Assembly: GCF_002929355.1 (NCBI RefSeq)
Contig: NZ_PJIR01000022.1
Location: 1 to 33,902, forward strand
Reading direction: 5' to 3'
DNA from: Arthrobacter sp. B0490
GTDB lineage: Bacteria > Actinomycetota > Actinomycetes > Actinomycetales > Micrococcaceae
DNA length: 33,902 nucleotides
Shown here in pieces: positions 23,751 through 32,148 of this stretch; positions within the stretch are counted from its first letter, which is position 1; every line of letters begins with the position of its first letter. The position numbers were made by a program, and so were the translations under genes. The notes below the pieces were generated by a model. The model made no database searches, was not told the DNA's origin, and saw only the letters and a program-made list of their open reading frames with translations.

Positions 23751-24447
23751 GTCCGACGCGGAGCCGGTTGACGTGGCGCGAGCCGACGCGGAGACGGCCG
23801 ACGCGGGGTCCGCCGACACAGGGTCCGCCGGGACGACGCAGGCCGATCCCCTCGAGGCGATGCCGGGAGGTCTCCGTGGTGCCGTCGAGGCCATCCTCAT
23901 GGTCACCGACCGGCCCGTGACCGACGGACAGCTCGCGGCGGCACTCGACCGGCCCGTCGAACAGGTCCACGACGTCCTCGTGGGACTGCAGCGCGACTAC
24001 GACGGCTATACTGGCTCAGGCGCCCAGAGCACCGAGCCCGCATCGCCACGCGGTTTCGAACTGCGGAACATCGCCGGCGGGTGGCGCATCTTCTCCCGGA
24101 AGCACTTCGCCTCCGTCGTCGCCGACTTCGTCCTGGACGGTCAGTCCGCCCGGCTGTCGCAGGCAGCACTCGAGACCCTGACGGTCATCGCGTACCGCCA
24201 GCCCGTGTCCCGTGCCCGGGTCTCCGCCATCCGGGGCGTCACCGTCGACTCCGTGGTCCGAACCCTGCTCCAGCGCGGCCTCGTTGTCGAGATGGAGACC
24301 GATCCGGAGACCGGAGCGGTCCTCTATGGGACCACCTCCCTCTTTCTGGAAAGATTGGGGTTGGGCAGCGTCGACGAACTGCCCCGGATCGCTCCCCACC
24401 TGCCAGGGCTCGAAAGCCTCGGGGAGTATGACGAAACGACGTACTGA
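23743..24447 (+). CDS. scpB: Segregation and condensation protein B
   Basis: 234 aa; ATG 23743 with GGAGGAG about 6 nt upstream, inside the scpA end. After a low-complexity acidic stretch (1-35, repeated AD/GSAD units) come two winged-helix domains: GAVEAILMVTDRPVTDGQLA and, in the second, QAALETLTVIAYRQPVSRARVSAIRG with SVVRTLLQRGLV, the diagnostic ScpB motif. Works as a dimer on ScpA in the SMC complex. 28 nt separate it from the chosen rluB start. Confidence 0.93.
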   Translation: MDESDAEPVDVARADAETADAGSADTGSAGTTQADPLEAMPGGLRGAVEAILMVTDRPVTDGQLAAALDRPVEQVHDVLVGLQRDYDGYTGSGAQSTEPASPRGFELRNIAGGWRIFSRKHFASVVADFVLDGQSARLSQAALETLTVIAYRQPVSRARVSAIRGVTVDSVVRTLLQRGLVVEMETDPETGAVLYGTTSLFLERLGLGSVDELPRIAPHLPGLESLGEYDETTY

Positions 24448-24475
24448 GCACGACCTACACGAAGGACTTCTCCAC

Positions 24476-25825
24476 ATGACACAGCCGCCAGGATCCGGTT
24501 CCGGACGCAACACGCCGCGCCGCGGCGGGTCGACGGGCCGCCCATCCGACGCTGCCCGCGGCCGGGGGACCTCACCCCGCAGCGGTTCCGGGCAGGGCGG
24601 CGCCGGCCGTTCCGGTGAGGGCCGCCCGTTCTCCGACCGCGGTGAGCGCACCGGCGGCCGTTCCGGCGAGGGCCGCCCGTTCTCCGACCGCCGTGAGCGC
24701 ACCGGCGGCCGTTCCGGCGAGGGCCGCCCGTTCTCCGACCGCGGTGAGCGCACCGGCGGCCGTTCCGGCGAGGGCCGCCCGTCCGCAGGAGGCGACCGTC
24801 GCGAGTCCGCCGAGGGCCGCGCCCGCGCAGCCGCAGGGCGCCCGTCCGCCGGTACGCCTGCAGGCCGGTTCGGTGCCAAGACCGGAGGACGCCCCGGCGG
24901 CAAGCCCGGGCGGCCCGGTGCAGCTCCGGGAGCGCGCTCCGGCGGCCAGGGCGGGACGCAGGGCGGAGGACGCCCGACCCCGCCGGGAGCCAAGGCCTTC
25001 GGACGCGAGCGCTTCGGTCAGAACCTCGGGCCGGTGCGTGCGCCCAAGCCCAAGCGTGCCAGTCGTCCCGCGGACGAGATCGACGTCCACAATCCGGAGG
25101 GCGTCCGCCTGCAGAAGATCATGGCCCTCGCAGGCGTGGCATCGCGCCGCGTGTGCGAGGAGATGATCCTCGACGGGCGGGTGGAGGTCGACGGGACCGT
25201 CGTGACGGAACTCGGCGTCCGCGTCGATCCCGCGCAGGCGGCCATCCACGTGGACGGCATCCGGCTCCAGCTCAACGAGCACCTGAAGTACTACGTGTTC
25301 AACAAGCCCCGCGGTGTCGTCTCCACCATGGAGGACCCCGAGGGACGCCGCTGCATCAGCGACTTCCTGAAGAACAAGGACAAGAGCGAGCGGCTCTTCC
25401 ATGTGGGCCGCCTCGACGCCGAGACGGAGGGCCTGCTCCTGCTCACCAACGACGGAGAACTCACCAACCGGCTGACGCACCCGTCCTACGAGGTCCCCAA
25501 GACCTACCTCGTCCAGGTCCGCGGGCCCATGGCGCAGGGCATCGGTGCCCAGATGAAGGAGGGCATCGAGCTCGAGGACGGCCTCGCGCAGGTCGATTCC
25601 TTCAAGCTCGTCGATTCCACACCCGGTCACATCCTCGTCGAGGTCGTCCTGCACTCGGGCCGCAACCGCATCGTCCGCCGCCTGTTCGACGCCGTCGGCC
25701 ACCCCGTCGAGCGCCTCGTGCGCACCCAGGTGGGTCCCATCCGGATCGGGGACCAGCGCCAGGGCAGCATCCGCGTGCTCGGGCGCCAGGAGGTCGGGCA
25801 CCTGATGGCATCGGTGGGCCTCTAG
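24476..25825 (+). CDS. rluB: Pseudouridine synthase RluB-type with long repeat-containing N-terminus
   Basis: 449 aa from ATG 24476 (AAGGA about 9 nt upstream); an in-frame ATG at 24428 overlapping scpB is less likely. Residues 1 to about 205 are a basic, G/R/S-rich disordered extension with 17-aa tandem repeats. The S4 RNA-binding domain starts near 210 (VRLQKIMALAGVASRRVCEE). The RsuA/RluB catalytic domain follows, with catalytic D314 in GRLDAETEGLLLLTNDG and the motif GRNRIVRRLFDAVGHPVERL. RluB enzymes make pseudouridine 2605 in 23S rRNA; the site here is inferred. The core alone is about 245 aa, normal for the family. Confidence 0.92.
   Translation: MTQPPGSGSGRNTPRRGGSTGRPSDAARGRGTSPRSGSGQGGAGRSGEGRPFSDRGERTGGRSGEGRPFSDRRERTGGRSGEGRPFSDRGERTGGRSGEGRPSAGGDRRESAEGRARAAAGRPSAGTPAGRFGAKTGGRPGGKPGRPGAAPGARSGGQGGTQGGGRPTPPGAKAFGRERFGQNLGPVRAPKPKRASRPADEIDVHNPEGVRLQKIMALAGVASRRVCEEMILDGRVEVDGTVVTELGVRVDPAQAAIHVDGIRLQLNEHLKYYVFNKPRGVVSTMEDPEGRRCISDFLKNKDKSERLFHVGRLDAETEGLLLLTNDGELTNRLTHPSYEVPKTYLVQVRGPMAQGIGAQMKEGIELEDGLAQVDSFKLVDSTPGHILVEVVLHSGRNRIVRRLFDAVGHPVERLVRTQVGPIRIGDQRQGSIRVLGRQEVGHLMASVGL
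24605..24781 (+). repeat. 51-bp tandem repeat in rluB
   Basis: Units begin with GGCCGTTCCGG at 24605, 24656, 24707 and (partial) 24758, so about 3.5 copies of 51 bp. Each encodes GRSGEGRPFSDRGERTG; copies differ by only one or two bases (GGTGAGG against GGCGAGG, and CGCGGTGAG against CGCCGTGAG, giving RGER/RRER). The repeat keeps frame, so copy-number change would lengthen or shorten the extension without inactivating the enzyme. Confidence 0.92.
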
Positions 25826-25828
25826 CCG

Positions 25829-26956
25829 ATGACCACACGCACGGAACAGGGCACGCACCTCACGGGCCCCGTCCTCATCATCGGGGCGGGCCTGCTGGGA
25901 GCGAGCATCGGGCTGGGCCTGCGGGCGCGGGGGATCGACGTCGTCCTGTCCGACAGTTCCCCCTCCACGGAGGCGGTCGCCCGTGACATCGGCGCCGGAC
26001 GGCTCCACACCGACGCGCGGGCCGCGGGGGAGGAGCTGTCGCCGGAACTCGTGGTCGTCGCCACCCCTCCCGATGTCACAGCACGCGTGGTCGCCGAGGC
26101 CCTGCTGGCCCATCCCCGGGCGGTCGTCGTGGACATCTGCAGCGTGAAGGAGTCGATCCTGCACGAGCTCGTCGCGACTCCCGGCATGGCGGAGCACGCG
26201 CTCCGCTACGTGGGGACCCATCCGATGGCCGGCCGCGAGAAGTCAGGTCCCGTCGCGGCTCGCGCCGAGCTCTTCACCGGTGCTCCCTGGGTGCTCTGCG
26301 CCCACGCGGGCAGCGCCCCCGAGGCCGTCCGTCGCGCGGAATCGCTCGCCGTCGACCTCGGTGCCGTACCCGCGCGCATGACCGCCGAGGAACACGACGA
26401 GGCCGTCGCCCTGATCTCGCACCTGCCGCAGGTCGTGTCGTCGCTCGTCGCGAGCAGGCTGCAGGATTCGCCCCCGCGGGCCCTCTCGCTCGCCGGCAAC
26501 GGGCTGCGGGACGTCACGCGTATCGCGGCGAGCGACCCGCGGCTCTGGGTCCAGATCCTCTCCGCCAATGCGGGCCGGCTCGTGGAGATCCTGTACGGGG
26601 TGCGGGACGATCTGAACCGGCTGATCGGCACCCTCGAGGACCCGACGGCCGGCGGCGCGCGGCTCGACATGGCGCAGCTGATGTCCGAGGGGAATGCGGG
26701 CCAGGCCCGCGTTCCCGGAAAGCACGGCACGCCGCCGAACTCCTTCGCGCGGCTGACGGTGCTCGTCGACGACGTGCCGGGGCAGATCGCGAAGCTCCTG
26801 ACGGAGATCGGGCACACCGGTATCAACGTCGAGGATTTCAGGCTCGAACACTCACCGGGACGCGAGCTGGGCCTCGCCGAACTCTCGGTCCTGCCCGGCA
26901 GGCTGCAGGAATTGACGGAGTCCCTCACCCAGCGGGGCTGGAAGGTAGTGCAGTGA
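25829..26956 (+). CDS. tyrA: Prephenate dehydrogenase with ACT domain
   Basis: 375 aa; ATG 25829 is 3 nt after rluB. It oxidatively decarboxylates prephenate to 4-hydroxyphenylpyruvate for tyrosine. Rossmann motif GAGLLGASIG at residues 19-28, then GTHPMAGREKSG at 129-140 (conserved prephenate-binding segment with H131), a helical dimerisation part (AVALISHLPQVVSSLVASRL), and a C-terminal ACT domain from about 309 (LTVLVDDVPGQIAKLLTEIG, GINVEDFRLEH) that would give feedback control by tyrosine or phenylalanine. In M. tuberculosis this gene is not between rluB and cmk. Its TGA overlaps the cmk GTG. Confidence 0.92.
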   Translation: MTTRTEQGTHLTGPVLIIGAGLLGASIGLGLRARGIDVVLSDSSPSTEAVARDIGAGRLHTDARAAGEELSPELVVVATPPDVTARVVAEALLAHPRAVVVDICSVKESILHELVATPGMAEHALRYVGTHPMAGREKSGPVAARAELFTGAPWVLCAHAGSAPEAVRRAESLAVDLGAVPARMTAEEHDEAVALISHLPQVVSSLVASRLQDSPPRALSLAGNGLRDVTRIAASDPRLWVQILSANAGRLVEILYGVRDDLNRLIGTLEDPTAGGARLDMAQLMSEGNAGQARVPGKHGTPPNSFARLTVLVDDVPGQIAKLLTEIGHTGINVEDFRLEHSPGRELGLAELSVLPGRLQELTESLTQRGWKVVQ

Positions 26957-27696
26957 CGCAGGCTTCAGCAGGGACCACGCAGCTCGCCGCGGAGACGGCG
27001 TCGCCGTCCCCCTACTCCGGGTTCCGCCTCGGCAAATCTCTCGTCGTGGCCATCGACGGCCCCTCCGGCTCCGGCAAATCGAGCGTGAGCAGGGAAGTCG
27101 CACGCCGCCTCCGTGCCGCCTACCTGGACACGGGGGCCATGTACCGGGCGGTCACGCTGCACTGCATCGCCACGGGGACCGATCTGCACGACGGTGCCGC
27201 GGTGGAGGCCGCGGCGCGCGACATCGAGCTCTTCATCAGCACGAGCCCCGACCGCGAATCGGTCACCATCGCCGGAGACGACGTCACGTCCGCCATCCGC
27301 GAGCCGGAGGTCTCCTCCGCGGTGAGCTCGGTCGCCACGACCATGGGTGCGCGCGCCGAACTGATCCGGCGCCAGCGTGCGCTGATCGCCGGCGCCGGCC
27401 ACCGGATCGTCGCGGAGGGGCGCGACATCACCACCGTCGTCGCCCCCGACGCCGAGGTGCGCATCCTCCTCACGGCCAGCGAGGAGGCCCGGCTGCGACG
27501 CCGCGGCGACCAGCTCGGCGGTACCCAGTCCGACGCCCAGCTCCGGCGCCAGGTCACGGAGCGGGACGCCAAGGACTCCGCCGTCGTGAACTTCCAGCAG
27601 GCCGCCGACGGCGTCGTCACGCTCGACTCCTCGGACCTCGACTTCGAGCAGACCGTCTCGGCGGTCCTCGGCATCGTGCGCACCGTCGCGCACTAG
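26953..27696 (+). CDS. cmk: Cytidylate kinase
   Basis: 247 aa from GTG 26953 (GTGA overlap with tyrA). It phosphorylates CMP/dCMP. After a non-conserved lead of about 28 residues comes the P-loop GPSGSGKSS (36-44), then YLDTGAMYRAVTLHC, VAEGRDITTVVAPDAEVRI (CMP-binding, GRD) and the lid region with RRRGDQ and RDAKDSA. The core length is normal. The extended N-terminus makes a later start possible, but I see no better start codon with a ribosome-binding site. 82 nt separate it from der. Confidence 0.93.
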   Translation: MTQASAGTTQLAAETASPSPYSGFRLGKSLVVAIDGPSGSGKSSVSREVARRLRAAYLDTGAMYRAVTLHCIATGTDLHDGAAVEAAARDIELFISTSPDRESVTIAGDDVTSAIREPEVSSAVSSVATTMGARAELIRRQRALIAGAGHRIVAEGRDITTVVAPDAEVRILLTASEEARLRRRGDQLGGTQSDAQLRRQVTERDAKDSAVVNFQQAADGVVTLDSSDLDFEQTVSAVLGIVRTVAH

Positions 27697-27778
27697 CCGG
27701 ACCAGCACTTCAACGACTCCGGGCCCAGCGCCCACCAGGACCGCCGTCGGGAGACGGCCCCAACCGAAGGACAGAACA

Positions 27779-29329
27779 ATGAGCGAGAACCTTTCGCCGG
27801 ATGCACCCGACACAGGAGCAGGGGAGGACTACGAGCCCACGGGCGAGGACCAGGTCAGCGCCCTGCTGGACACCCTCGACGACGCCGAGGCCGAGCAGCG
27901 TGCCGCCTCCCTGCGCGCCGGGCTCGAGGACTACGAGCTCGACGAGGAGGACGCCGCGCTCCTCGCCCAGCAGGACGAGGACTACGTCGACGAGGCGGAG
28001 GGACGCCTCAACCCCGTGCTCGCCATCGTCGGCCGCCCGAACGTCGGCAAGTCCACGCTGGTGAACAGGATCCTCGGACGCCGCGAGGCCGTCGTCGAGG
28101 ACACGCCCGGAGTGACGCGTGACCGGGTGTCCTACCCGGCGACGTGGTCCGGCCGCAACTTCACGCTCGTGGACACCGGTGGCTGGGAGCAGGACGCCAA
28201 GGGCATCGCCGCGCGCGTCGCCGACCAGGCGGAGATCGCGGTCGACATGGCCGACGCGGTGCTGTTCGTCGTCGACGCGACCGTCGGCGCCACCGCCACC
28301 GACGAGGCCGTGGTGCGCATGCTGCGCCGCAAGAAGAGGCCGGTCATCCTCGTGGCCAACAAGGTGGACGACATCCAGAACGAGGCCGACGCGTCCGCGC
28401 TGTGGGGGCTCGGCTTCGGCCAGCCCTGGCCGGTGTCCGCCCTGCACGGGCGCGGCACCGCCGACATGCTGGACCAGGTCAACGAGATCCTCCCGGAGTT
28501 CTCCGAGCACGGCGGCATCGAGAGGTCCGGCGGCCCCCGGCGCGTCGCCCTGATCGGCCGCCCCAATGTGGGGAAGTCCTCCCTGCTCAACAAGCTCGCC
28601 GGCTCCGACCGCGTGGTCGTCGACCCGCTGGCCGGCACCACGCGGGACCCCGTGGACGAGATGATCGAGCTCGGCGGGCGCACCTGGCGCTTCGTCGACA
28701 CGGCGGGCATCCGCCGCCGCGTGCACATGCAGCAGGGTGCCGACTTCTACGCGTCGCTGCGCACCCAGTCCGCGCTCGAGAAGGCCGAGGTCGCCGTCGT
28801 GCTCCTCGCCGTCGACGAGGTGCTGAGCGAGCAGGACATCCGTATCCTGAACCTCGCGATCGAGTCCGGCCGGGCGATCGTGCTGGCGTTCAACAAGTGG
28901 GACCTGCTCGACGACGAGCGGCGCCGCTACCTCGAGCGCGAGATCGAGCAGGACCTGGCGCACGTGGACTGGGCGCCGCGCGTGAACATCTCGGCGCTCA
29001 CCGGGTGGCACAAGGACCGCCTGGTGCCCGCGCTCGACGTCGCACTCGAGTCCTGGGACCGGCGCATCCCCACGGGCCGCCTCAATGCGTTCCTCGGCGA
29101 GCTCGTGGCCGCGCACCCGCACCCCGTGCGCGGCGGCAAGCAGCCACGCATCCTCTTCGGCACGCAGGCCTCGAGCCGCCCGCCGCGGTTCGTCCTGTTC
29201 ACCACCGGCTTCCTCGACCCCGGCTACCGTCGCTTCATCACGCGCCGCCTGCGGGAGACGTTCGGCTTCGAGGGCACACCCATCGAGGTCAGCATGCGCG
29301 TCCGCGAGAAGCGGAGCCGCAAGCGCTGA
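27779..29329 (+). CDS. der: Ribosome biogenesis GTPase Der (EngA)
   Basis: 516 aa; ATG 27779 with GAAGGA about 9 nt upstream. Two tandem GTPase domains: the first P-loop GRPNVGKS at 85-92, the second at 260-267, each with its DTxG (VDTGGWEQ, VDTAGIRRR) and NKxD (NKVDD, NKWDL) motifs. The C-terminal KH-like domain ends in REKRSRKR. It acts in 50S assembly. An acidic N-terminal extension of about 75 residues precedes domain 1, seen also in other actinobacterial Der proteins (from memory). Last gene of the parA-scpAB-rluB-tyrA-cmk-der series. Confidence 0.95.
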   Translation: MSENLSPDAPDTGAGEDYEPTGEDQVSALLDTLDDAEAEQRAASLRAGLEDYELDEEDAALLAQQDEDYVDEAEGRLNPVLAIVGRPNVGKSTLVNRILGRREAVVEDTPGVTRDRVSYPATWSGRNFTLVDTGGWEQDAKGIAARVADQAEIAVDMADAVLFVVDATVGATATDEAVVRMLRRKKRPVILVANKVDDIQNEADASALWGLGFGQPWPVSALHGRGTADMLDQVNEILPEFSEHGGIERSGGPRRVALIGRPNVGKSSLLNKLAGSDRVVVDPLAGTTRDPVDEMIELGGRTWRFVDTAGIRRRVHMQQGADFYASLRTQSALEKAEVAVVLLAVDEVLSEQDIRILNLAIESGRAIVLAFNKWDLLDDERRRYLEREIEQDLAHVDWAPRVNISALTGWHKDRLVPALDVALESWDRRIPTGRLNAFLGELVAAHPHPVRGGKQPRILFGTQASSRPPRFVLFTTGFLDPGYRRFITRRLRETFGFEGTPIEVSMRVREKRSRKR

Positions 29330-29407
29330 CACCTCCGGCGGTGTGCGGATCCGCCCGGAGAATGCTGTATCGTTATCCGAGTGGTTTGGCCTGCCGAGCA
29401 GGTCGAT

Positions 29408-29481
<74 letters not shown>

Positions 29482-29490
29482 CACTGCAGG

Positions 29491-29531
29491 GCCCGTTCCC
29501 ACCGGCTTTCCGCCGGCGGGAGCGGGCTTTT
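29491..29531 (+). terminator. Intrinsic terminator after tRNA-Pro
   Basis: A 16-bp stem (29491-29506 with 29512-29527), with one G-U pair and one mismatch, closes on a 5-nt loop and is followed by TTTT (29528-29531). It ends the tRNA transcript, and possibly read-through from der. Confidence 0.88.
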
Positions 29532-29606
29532 CGCATTCCCGGGAGCGGTCGCTCGGCGGGGTCCAGGACGGGGTGAGAGGCGCGTCACGCGCCCTCCCGA
29601 TATGCC

Positions 29607-29612
29607 TATACT
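29607..29612 (+). promoter_or_regulatory. Candidate -10 box for gcvH
   Basis: TATACT stands 66 nt before the gcvH start, in the leader after the tRNA terminator. About 17-18 nt upstream only a weak -35 (GTCACG/CGTCAC) is seen. Confidence 0.4.
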
Positions 29613-29677
29613 CGACCAGTACCCGTACCGGACGGCCCTGGTGCCGCCGGCGACGACCGCGCGTTCGAAAGGCAACC

Positions 29678-30064
29678 ATGAGCAATATTCCCGACGGCCT
29701 CTACTACACCGCGGAGCACGAGTGGGTCAGCGAGCTCGCCGTCGACGGGACGGTGCGCGTCGGCATCACCGACTTCGCCCAGGACGCCCTCGGCGACGTG
29801 GTCTACGTGCAGATGCCCGAGGAGGGCACGGACGTCACAGGCGCCGACGTGATCGGCGAGGTCGAATCCACCAAGAGCGTCAGCGACATCTACGCCCCGG
29901 TCACCGGCCAGGTCGTCGCGCGCAACGAGGCGCTCGACGACGATCCGTCGCTCATCAATTCCGACCCGTACGGCGAGGGCTGGCTCCTCGAGATCAAGGT
30001 GTCCGATCCGTCCGTCGTGCAGGGGCTCCTGAGTTCAGCCGACTACTCCCAGCAGGTAGGCTAG
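29678..30064 (+). CDS. gcvH: Glycine cleavage system H protein
   Basis: 128 aa; ATG 29678. Lipoyl-carrier protein that shuttles the aminomethyl group between P, T and L proteins. The family opening YYTAEHEWV and the lipoylation site K66 in GEVESTKSVSDIYAP are intact, as is the end GWLLEIKVSD. No gcvP or gcvT lies nearby; instead garA follows, as in Rv1826-Rv1827. A wider lipoate-transfer role is possible but not shown by the sequence. The ribosome-binding site is weak (AAAGG about 6 nt upstream). Confidence 0.95.
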   Translation: MSNIPDGLYYTAEHEWVSELAVDGTVRVGITDFAQDALGDVVYVQMPEEGTDVTGADVIGEVESTKSVSDIYAPVTGQVVARNEALDDDPSLINSDPYGEGWLLEIKVSDPSVVQGLLSSADYSQQVG

Positions 30065-30089
30065 TCCTACCCTGCGAAGGCAGCGGGGA

Positions 30090-30120
30090 TGGCACGGATC
30101 GCAGTCGTTCCGCCGTGCCA
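30090..30120 (+). other. Hairpin in the gcvH-garA spacer
   Basis: TGGCACGG (30090-30097) pairs perfectly with CCGTGCCA (30113-30120) across a 15-nt loop, ending 8 nt before the GGGGAGG ribosome-binding site of garA. No T-run follows, so it is more likely a leader structure or operator than a terminator. Confidence 0.4.
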
Positions 30121-30142
30121 CGCAGTAGGGGAGGAAAGTCCG

Positions 30143-30634
30143 ATGGTGTCCAACGTGAATCCTGGCGTGAATGGAGAAGAGCCGCACATGACGTCTCCTG
30201 AGACAACGACGATCGGGATGCCGCCGCTGGCGGCCCTGAGCGACCTGGAGCGTCATCTGACGCGTGAGGAGCAGGCGTCCGTCGCCGCGCTGCCTGCCGG
30301 TTCGGCGCTGCTGATCGCCCACTCGGGACCGAACGCAGGGGCACGCTTCCTCCTCGACGAGGACATCACGAAGGCCGGACGCCACCCCAACGCGGACATC
30401 TTCCTGGACGACGTGACCGTGTCCCGCCAGCACGCGGAGTTCCGCCGGACGCCCCACGGGTTCATCGTGGTGGACACGCGCAGCCTCAACGGGACGTACG
30501 TCAACAACGACCGCGTGGACAGCGTCACGCTGCGCAACGGCAACGAGGTGCAGATCGGCAAGTTCCGCCTGACGTTCTACGCCGCCCGAACCGCGACCGG
30601 TCAGTCCACGCAGCCCACGGCAGCACAGGCCTAG
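30143..30634 (+). CDS. garA: FHA-domain regulator GarA/OdhI
   Basis: 163 aa from ATG 30143, selected by the very strong GGGGAGGAAAG 7 nt upstream. The N-terminus carries ETTT at residues 20-23, matching the phosphorylation motif (ETTS, T21/T22 in M. tuberculosis GarA) for PknB/PknG-type kinases. The FHA domain (about 55-150) has GRH at 79-81, SRQH at 94-97 and SLNGT at 114-118. In relatives, unphosphorylated protein inhibits 2-oxoglutarate dehydrogenase/decarboxylase and binds glutamate dehydrogenase; phosphorylation closes the molecule on itself. So it likely balances TCA flux against glutamate synthesis. The kinase genes are not in this window. Confidence 0.94.
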   Translation: MVSNVNPGVNGEEPHMTSPETTTIGMPPLAALSDLERHLTREEQASVAALPAGSALLIAHSGPNAGARFLLDEDITKAGRHPNADIFLDDVTVSRQHAEFRRTPHGFIVVDTRSLNGTYVNNDRVDSVTLRNGNEVQIGKFRLTFYAARTATGQSTQPTAAQA

Positions 30635-30642
30635 TCCGCTCC

Positions 30643-31392
30643 ATGCCTGCCTCCTCCTCCTCCGCCCGCCACCCGGCCGGCGCCGCTCCGGGAACCGCCG
30701 CCGGCGTCCTGAACATCGGCGAGGTCCTGCGCGAGCTGGCGGAGGAGTTCCCGCAGGTCACGGCGTCGAAGATCCGCTTCCTGGAGGAGAAGGGCCTGAT
30801 CTCGCCGCAGCGGACGCGCGCCGGGTACCGCAAGTACGCGGCGCACGACGTCGAGCGCCTGCGGTTCGTCCTCGCCCTGCAGCGTGACCAGTACCTGCCG
30901 CTGAAGGTCATCAAGGACTACGTCGACGCGATCGACCGCGGTGAGCGCCCCGCCTCCCTCCCGGGCGGGATGACCCTCGCGCCCCGCGTCGTCTCCGACC
31001 AGCTCTCCCGGGAACTGAGCGCGCACGGCCGCCGGCTGACCGCCGAGACACTGGCCGCGGAGGCCGGGGCACCGCGCAGGCTCGTCGACGACCTCGTGAG
31101 CTTCGGGCTCATCACGGCCGTGGACAACCGGTTCGACGAGCATGCCCTGAAGATCACGAAGGCCTGCCTGCAGCTCGAGAGCCACGGCATCGAGCCACGT
31201 CACCTGCGGCCCTTCCGCGCTGCGGCGGACCGCGAGCTGGGACTCGTCGAGCGCGTCGTCGCTCCCGTGGCGTCCCGCAAGGACGTCGCATCGAAGGCGC
31301 GGGCCGCGGAGACCGCCCGCGAGATCAGTGAGCTGTGCCTGGGCCTGCACAGCGCGCTGGTCCACAGCCACATAGCCCGCATGGACAGTTAG
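30643..31392 (+). CDS. ftsR: MerR-family regulator FtsR (Rv1828-like)
   Basis: 249 aa; ATG 30643, 8 nt after garA, with a poor ribosome-binding site, so it may rely on coupling. After a Ser/Ala-rich lead the MerR helix-turn-helix spans 24-100 (NIGEVLRELAEEF, ASKIRFLEEKGLISPQRTRA, GYRKYAAHDVERLRFVLALQ). The long C-terminal half has no cysteine-rich metal site, unlike metal-sensing MerR proteins. The Corynebacterium glutamicum counterpart FtsR activates ftsZ; that role is inferred here from synteny with garA (Rv1827-Rv1828). Confidence 0.88.
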   Translation: MPASSSSARHPAGAAPGTAAGVLNIGEVLRELAEEFPQVTASKIRFLEEKGLISPQRTRAGYRKYAAHDVERLRFVLALQRDQYLPLKVIKDYVDAIDRGERPASLPGGMTLAPRVVSDQLSRELSAHGRRLTAETLAAEAGAPRRLVDDLVSFGLITAVDNRFDEHALKITKACLQLESHGIEPRHLRPFRAAADRELGLVERVVAPVASRKDVASKARAAETAREISELCLGLHSALVHSHIARMDS

Positions 31393-31402
31393 GCGGGTTC
31401 CC

Positions 31403-31906
31403 GTGATCGAAGTAGAAGTGGTGGGCGTCAGGATCGAACTGCCGTCCAACCAGCCGCTGGTCCTCCTGCGGGAGGCCACGGGGGAGCGGCACCTGCCCAT
31501 CTGGATCGGGGCTCCCGAGGCCAGCGCCATCGCCTTCGTGCAGCAGGGCATCGTCCCCCCACGCCCCATGACGCACGACCTCCTGGTCGACGTCGTGGCA
31601 GCGGCCGGGAAGCGGATCACCGAGGTGCGCATCACGTCCGTGGAGGACACCGTCTACCACGCCCAACTCGTGTTCAGCGACGGAGTGACGGTGAGTTCGC
31701 GCGCCTCTGACGCTTTGGCCGTCGCGCTGCGCGTGCCGTGCCCCATCTACTGCGCGGACGAGGTCCTGGCGGTCGCGGGCGTGGAGATCGCGGATGCGGA
31801 CGCCGAGGACACGGAGGAGGGCGACACGGAGGAGACGGCCGAGAAGGAGGTCCTGCAGTTCCGGGAGTTCCTAGCCGATGTCGAGCCGGAGGACTTCGAG
31901 CGCTGA
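31403..31906 (+). CDS. Bifunctional nuclease-domain protein (DUF151)
   Basis: 167 aa from GTG 31403. The DUF151/BFN fold shows as VVGVRIELPSNQPLVLLRE, HLPIWIGAPEASAIAFVQQG, PRPMTHDLL and SRASDALAVALRVPCPIYC. The C-terminal 40 residues are acidic (DAEDTEEGDTEETAEKE) and probably disordered. The fold was named from plant proteins with RNase and DNase activity; activity of actinobacterial members (Rv1829) is not something I can assign. Ten nt after ftsR, and likely in the same transcript. Confidence 0.88.
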   Translation: MIEVEVVGVRIELPSNQPLVLLREATGERHLPIWIGAPEASAIAFVQQGIVPPRPMTHDLLVDVVAAAGKRITEVRITSVEDTVYHAQLVFSDGVTVSSRASDALAVALRVPCPIYCADEVLAVAGVEIADADAEDTEEGDTEETAEKEVLQFREFLADVEPEDFER

Positions 31907-32005
31907 GTCCCGGCCGTCAGGGCTGCGAGCGGTGGGCAGGACGTCGGTTCCGGCACCTCCGTGGCGAGCCGCCGACGACACGCCGACCCTTGCAGGGCAG
32001 CCTCT

Positions 32006-32034
32006 TTGACCTCGACCCTCCCGCGATCTAACGT
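32006..32034 (+). promoter_or_regulatory. Promoter of the downstream merR gene
   Basis: TTGACC (32006-32011) and TAACGT (32029-32034) with a 17-nt spacer form the best -35/-10 pair in the window. The leader to the start at 32149 would be about 105-110 nt. Confidence 0.6.
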
Positions 32035-32092
32035 CGAAGAATACAGTTCCCGTTGCGTGCGTGGGGGGCTCGGGGCACACTTGAGTGCACAT

Positions 32093-32104
32093 CCTGAGGT
32101 TCAG
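32093..32104 (+). promoter_or_regulatory. Candidate regulator site in the merR leader
   Basis: CCTGAGGTTCAG includes the inverted repeat CTGA-GGT-TCAG. It lies 59 nt downstream of the -10 and matches the CCTCAGGTTGAG element upstream of parA in 10 of 12 bases. A second small repeat, CACTTGAGTG, sits at 32078-32087. Autoregulation by the MerR protein is possible. Confidence 0.35.
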
Positions 32105-32148
32105 CCCCGTCGAGCAAACTCCCCGGGAACCCTACGAGGAGGCAGCAC

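Noticed and set aside
24605..24781. Tandem repeats as a CRISPR array
   Set aside because: Units are contiguous with no spacers and are in frame inside rluB.
29330..29346. ACACC/GGTGT hairpin after der as a terminator
   Set aside because: Only 5 bp with no T-run; the strong terminator is after the tRNA.
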